From an uncultured Clostridia bacterium (GTDB taxonomy: Bacteria; Bacillota; Clostridia; Christensenellales; UBA1242), in NCBI GenBank assembly GCA_944372595.1, contig CALVZT010000037.1, forward strand, positions 1 through 7,266: a DNA stretch of 7,266 nucleotides, in the 5' to 3' direction. Shown piece after piece: positions 6,901-7,266 of the stretch. The notes under the pieces are model-generated. The model was not told the DNA's origin. It worked only from the letters and a program-made list of their open reading frames with translations, and did no database searches. A program made the translations under genes and the position numbers. Numbering within the stretch: position 1 is the stretch's first letter; every line of letters starts with the position of its first letter.

Positions 6901-7266
6901 AATAGACCTGTTATGTGGGGATATAGAGATATTACTCAACAAGGTTTAGATTATACATTAAAAAGAGATGGAACAGGTTATCAAGTCTCTGCAAATGATA
7001 AAACACTTTCAAAAATTGTAATACCATTTGAATATAATAACTTACCAGTGCTTGAGATTGCAAGTCGTGGTTTCAGTGGTATGTCTAATATTCAATCGAT
7101 AATGATTCCATTTTCTATAACAAAAATTGGAGATAATGCTTTTAGCAATTCTATTTTAAATTCATTATATCTTCATCAGTTTATCGATGATATCGGTTCA
7201 AGAATAATATCTGGTTGTAATTTTTTGTCATCTATTGAGGTTGATGATGCTAATGTTAACTATATG
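3982..7266 (+). CDS. BspA-like leucine-rich repeat (LRR_5) surface lipoprotein, 3' partial
   Basis: The frame is open from the ATG at 3982 to the window end: 1095 residues with no stop, so the full protein is larger. Residues 1-23 are a lipoprotein signal peptide: KK start, hydrophobic run, then LFSGC with Cys23 as the predicted lipidated residue (Phe at -3 is unusual). The rest is built from about 23-residue LRR_5 units of the type I-x-x-x-A-F-x-x-C/L-x-x-L-x-x-I-x-I-P-x-x-V, for example IGEYAFANNDRIKSVMV near residue 74. Between LRR blocks are island segments such as YYSSEDGLLYDISNKA. From residue about 324 the LRR blocks are arranged in large modules starting near residues 324, 531, 768 and 999. 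Each is preceded by a Cys/Trp motif (see the repeat entries). Residues 28-318 form a more divergent first module with more LRRs. Members of this family, named after Tannerella BspA, bind host or bacterial surface ligands; the ligand here is unknown. The gene has its own strong promoter and no visible partner genes. The anchor is N-terminal lipid; a C-terminal cell-wall signal cannot be excluded. Confidence 0.9.
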   Translation, partial: MKKLKYFLLILLILPIFGLFSGCQEVEIDGNIYTATPTSSFKFNWFSGKITGYIGLYKDIILPESIVGSKVRAIGEYAFANNDRIKSVMVSKNVTKIEPFAFANSSIETIYLPDTITEIGEGAFYNCKNLKTIVLPENLKIVDNSLFSQCENLTNVVLPSKATTIGANVFDNCKSLTSIYIPQNVNTINTPLFSGCDNLQSIEVNAYNSNFASTNDNKMLFNKINNYVILALPGAQIPAGIKGIKSSAFYNISDEQVMIIPSSVSIIESNAFNNCNKFIYYFESDTKPAGVVNDWNTNHDAIVIFGYTNPNNNLNFVLNDDKSGYIVSKSDAVTDKSKIVIPYSYQGKPVVAIDDNGFEGLTNLQTIVIPHTVTSIGDYAFQNSNITSLSLTKNVTDIGVGITNGCKYLTKIDISNKYYSSEDGLLYDISNKAIIASTNKKIINLEKFSGDVNKIAKHAFVGLDTIGITIPTEIIYIDAEAFVNCNNLYIYCLTNSKPAGWDINWNLNIRPVEWGYSYTDSLGFTEVEGKGYIVNGNSNPNATRISIPYEYMSQPVIGIGENAFENHSNLQEIVMRPTITSIGSFAFKNSGLVTLNISQHIQNIGTGITYGCNSLTSINVDDDNTIFSDKDSNIKDSNIIVVKNNSEIVAGCKASTLTDETIIGSYAFAGISSIDNFTIPSSITTIKNNAFEGLTSLSNILIPSTVSIMGDNVFKDCSVLNIYCEAESEPSSWDTEWNPDNRPVVWNYNNPTTNLTFEPNGQETGYTGYIVSGNENTRDLTQIVIPYEYKGKPVLEIKNNGFENCTSLQSIFIPNSITTIGDFAFKNTQLTSLVIPQSVTSIGVGITDGCNSLSSIEVNDKNEEFKDNDNKLIVNKNTDYVVAGCATSVLTNEKGVNSYAFSNLSNLNKLTIPSSVLYIQANAFNNLSNLNNVIIPSNVTTIQNNAFVDCDNLYLYCEIDTKPDSWSDSWNNDNRPVMWGYRDITQQGLDYTLKRDGTGYQVSANDKTLSKIVIPFEYNNLPVLEIASRGFSGMSNIQSIMIPFSITKIGDNAFSNSILNSLYLHQFIDDIGSRIISGCNFLSSIEVDDANVNYM
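5869..5898 (+). repeat. Exact 15-bp tandem duplication (five codons) in the LRR gene
   Basis: AAGGATAGTAATATT occurs twice head to tail (5869-5883 and 5884-5898), encoding KDSNI-KDSNI at residues 630-639. It lies in the island segment of the second full module. The stretch from the conserved Phe to the AGC Cys is exactly five residues longer here than in the next module, so the duplication explains the difference. Confidence 0.9.
6271..6288 (+). repeat. Exact 9-bp tandem duplication (three codons) in the LRR gene
   Basis: ACTGGTTAC occurs twice head to tail, encoding TGY-TGY at residues 764-769, at the start of the third full module. The corresponding place in the other modules has a single GY. 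Confidence 0.9.

Larger units (their letters stand above)
4825..6924 (+). repeat. Recurring Cys/Trp junction motif between LRR modules
   Basis: At each module end is a motif of about 25 residues. In three copies (5455-5529, 6151-6225, 6850-6924) the spacing is identical: Cys, then Trp nine residues on, Trp four further, Asn next, R-P-V, and a third Trp nine after the second, followed by G/N-Y. Key positions are C492/W501/W505/W514, C724/W733/W737/W746 and C957/W966/W970/W979. The first copy (4825-4902) is degenerate, with Phe282 for Cys, the first Trp lost and Phe305 for the last Trp. I recall similar motifs in other gut Firmicutes LRR proteins. Confidence 0.8.
4951..7266 (+). repeat. Large protein-coding module repeat in the LRR gene (about 207-237 codons, four copies, last cut)
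   Basis: Modules begin at a G-Y-x-V step near 4951, 5572, 6283 and 6976 (residues 324, 531, 768, 999). Each opens with a conserved run like IVIPYEYKGKPV, then N-x-F-E, then TSIGDYAF-x-N-S, then IG-x-G-I-T-x-G-C-x-x-L-x-x-I. An island segment follows, then one or two LRRs, then the Cys/Trp junction. Spacings are 207, 237 and 231 residues. The first is shorter because only one LRR unit lies between the island and the junction, where the next two modules have two. Similarity is clear in protein but patchy in DNA, so the duplications are not recent. Confidence 0.85.

Noticed and set aside
3982..7266. Repeat array as CRISPR or other DNA-level array
   Set aside because: The repeats are protein repeats in one open frame, diverged at DNA level, with no constant direct repeats and spacers.
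3982..7266. Eukaryotic origin of the BspA-like gene (such genes occur in Trichomonas and Entamoeba)
   Set aside because: It has a bacterial promoter, a ribosome binding site and a lipoprotein signal, and the composition is as AT-rich as its neighbours.

Overview
The window looks like chromosomal DNA of a low-GC member of the Bacillota, probably an uncultured gut Clostridia-type bacterium. The evidence is strong AT bias, AGGAGG/GAGGT-type ribosome binding sites, SigA-like -35/-10 promoters, short intrinsic terminators, Gram-positive style lipoproteins, and a BspA-like leucine-rich repeat surface protein of the kind abundant in gut Firmicutes. Trp is always TGG, no in-frame TGA is seen and both visible stops are TAA, so I see no sign of recoding. 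The taxonomic call is inference only.

Layout: (1) 1-789, minus strand: most of a lipoprotein substrate-binding protein of an NMT1/SsuA/TauA-like ABC importer, with its C-terminus cut off by the window edge. (2) 790-925: an AT-rich divergent promoter region. (3) 926-1159, plus strand: a small two-helix membrane protein of unknown function, with an extended -10 promoter, a predicted very short leader and its own terminator. (4) 1266-3851, plus strand: complete valS (valyl-tRNA synthetase) with its own promoter, no T-box leader, and a terminator behind it. (5) 3982-7266, plus strand: the first 1095 residues of a very long lipid-anchored BspA-like (LRR_5) protein, still open at the window edge and preceded by a near-consensus promoter.

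The genes do not form one operon. Each plus-strand gene has its own promoter, and the small gene and valS are each followed by a terminator hairpin. Roles are nutrient uptake (substrate-binding protein), translation (ValRS) and a probable cell-surface adhesion or binding role (LRR protein).

The most unusual material is the LRR protein. It is built from a higher-order module of about 207-237 residues, and each module boundary carries a Cys/Trp motif with identical spacing in three copies. One module is shorter by about one LRR unit. Two exact in-frame tandem micro-duplications (15 bp and 9 bp) suggest length change by slippage. I found no RNA genes, CRISPR arrays, insertion sequences, origins or att sites, and no clear previously undescribed multi-gene system.
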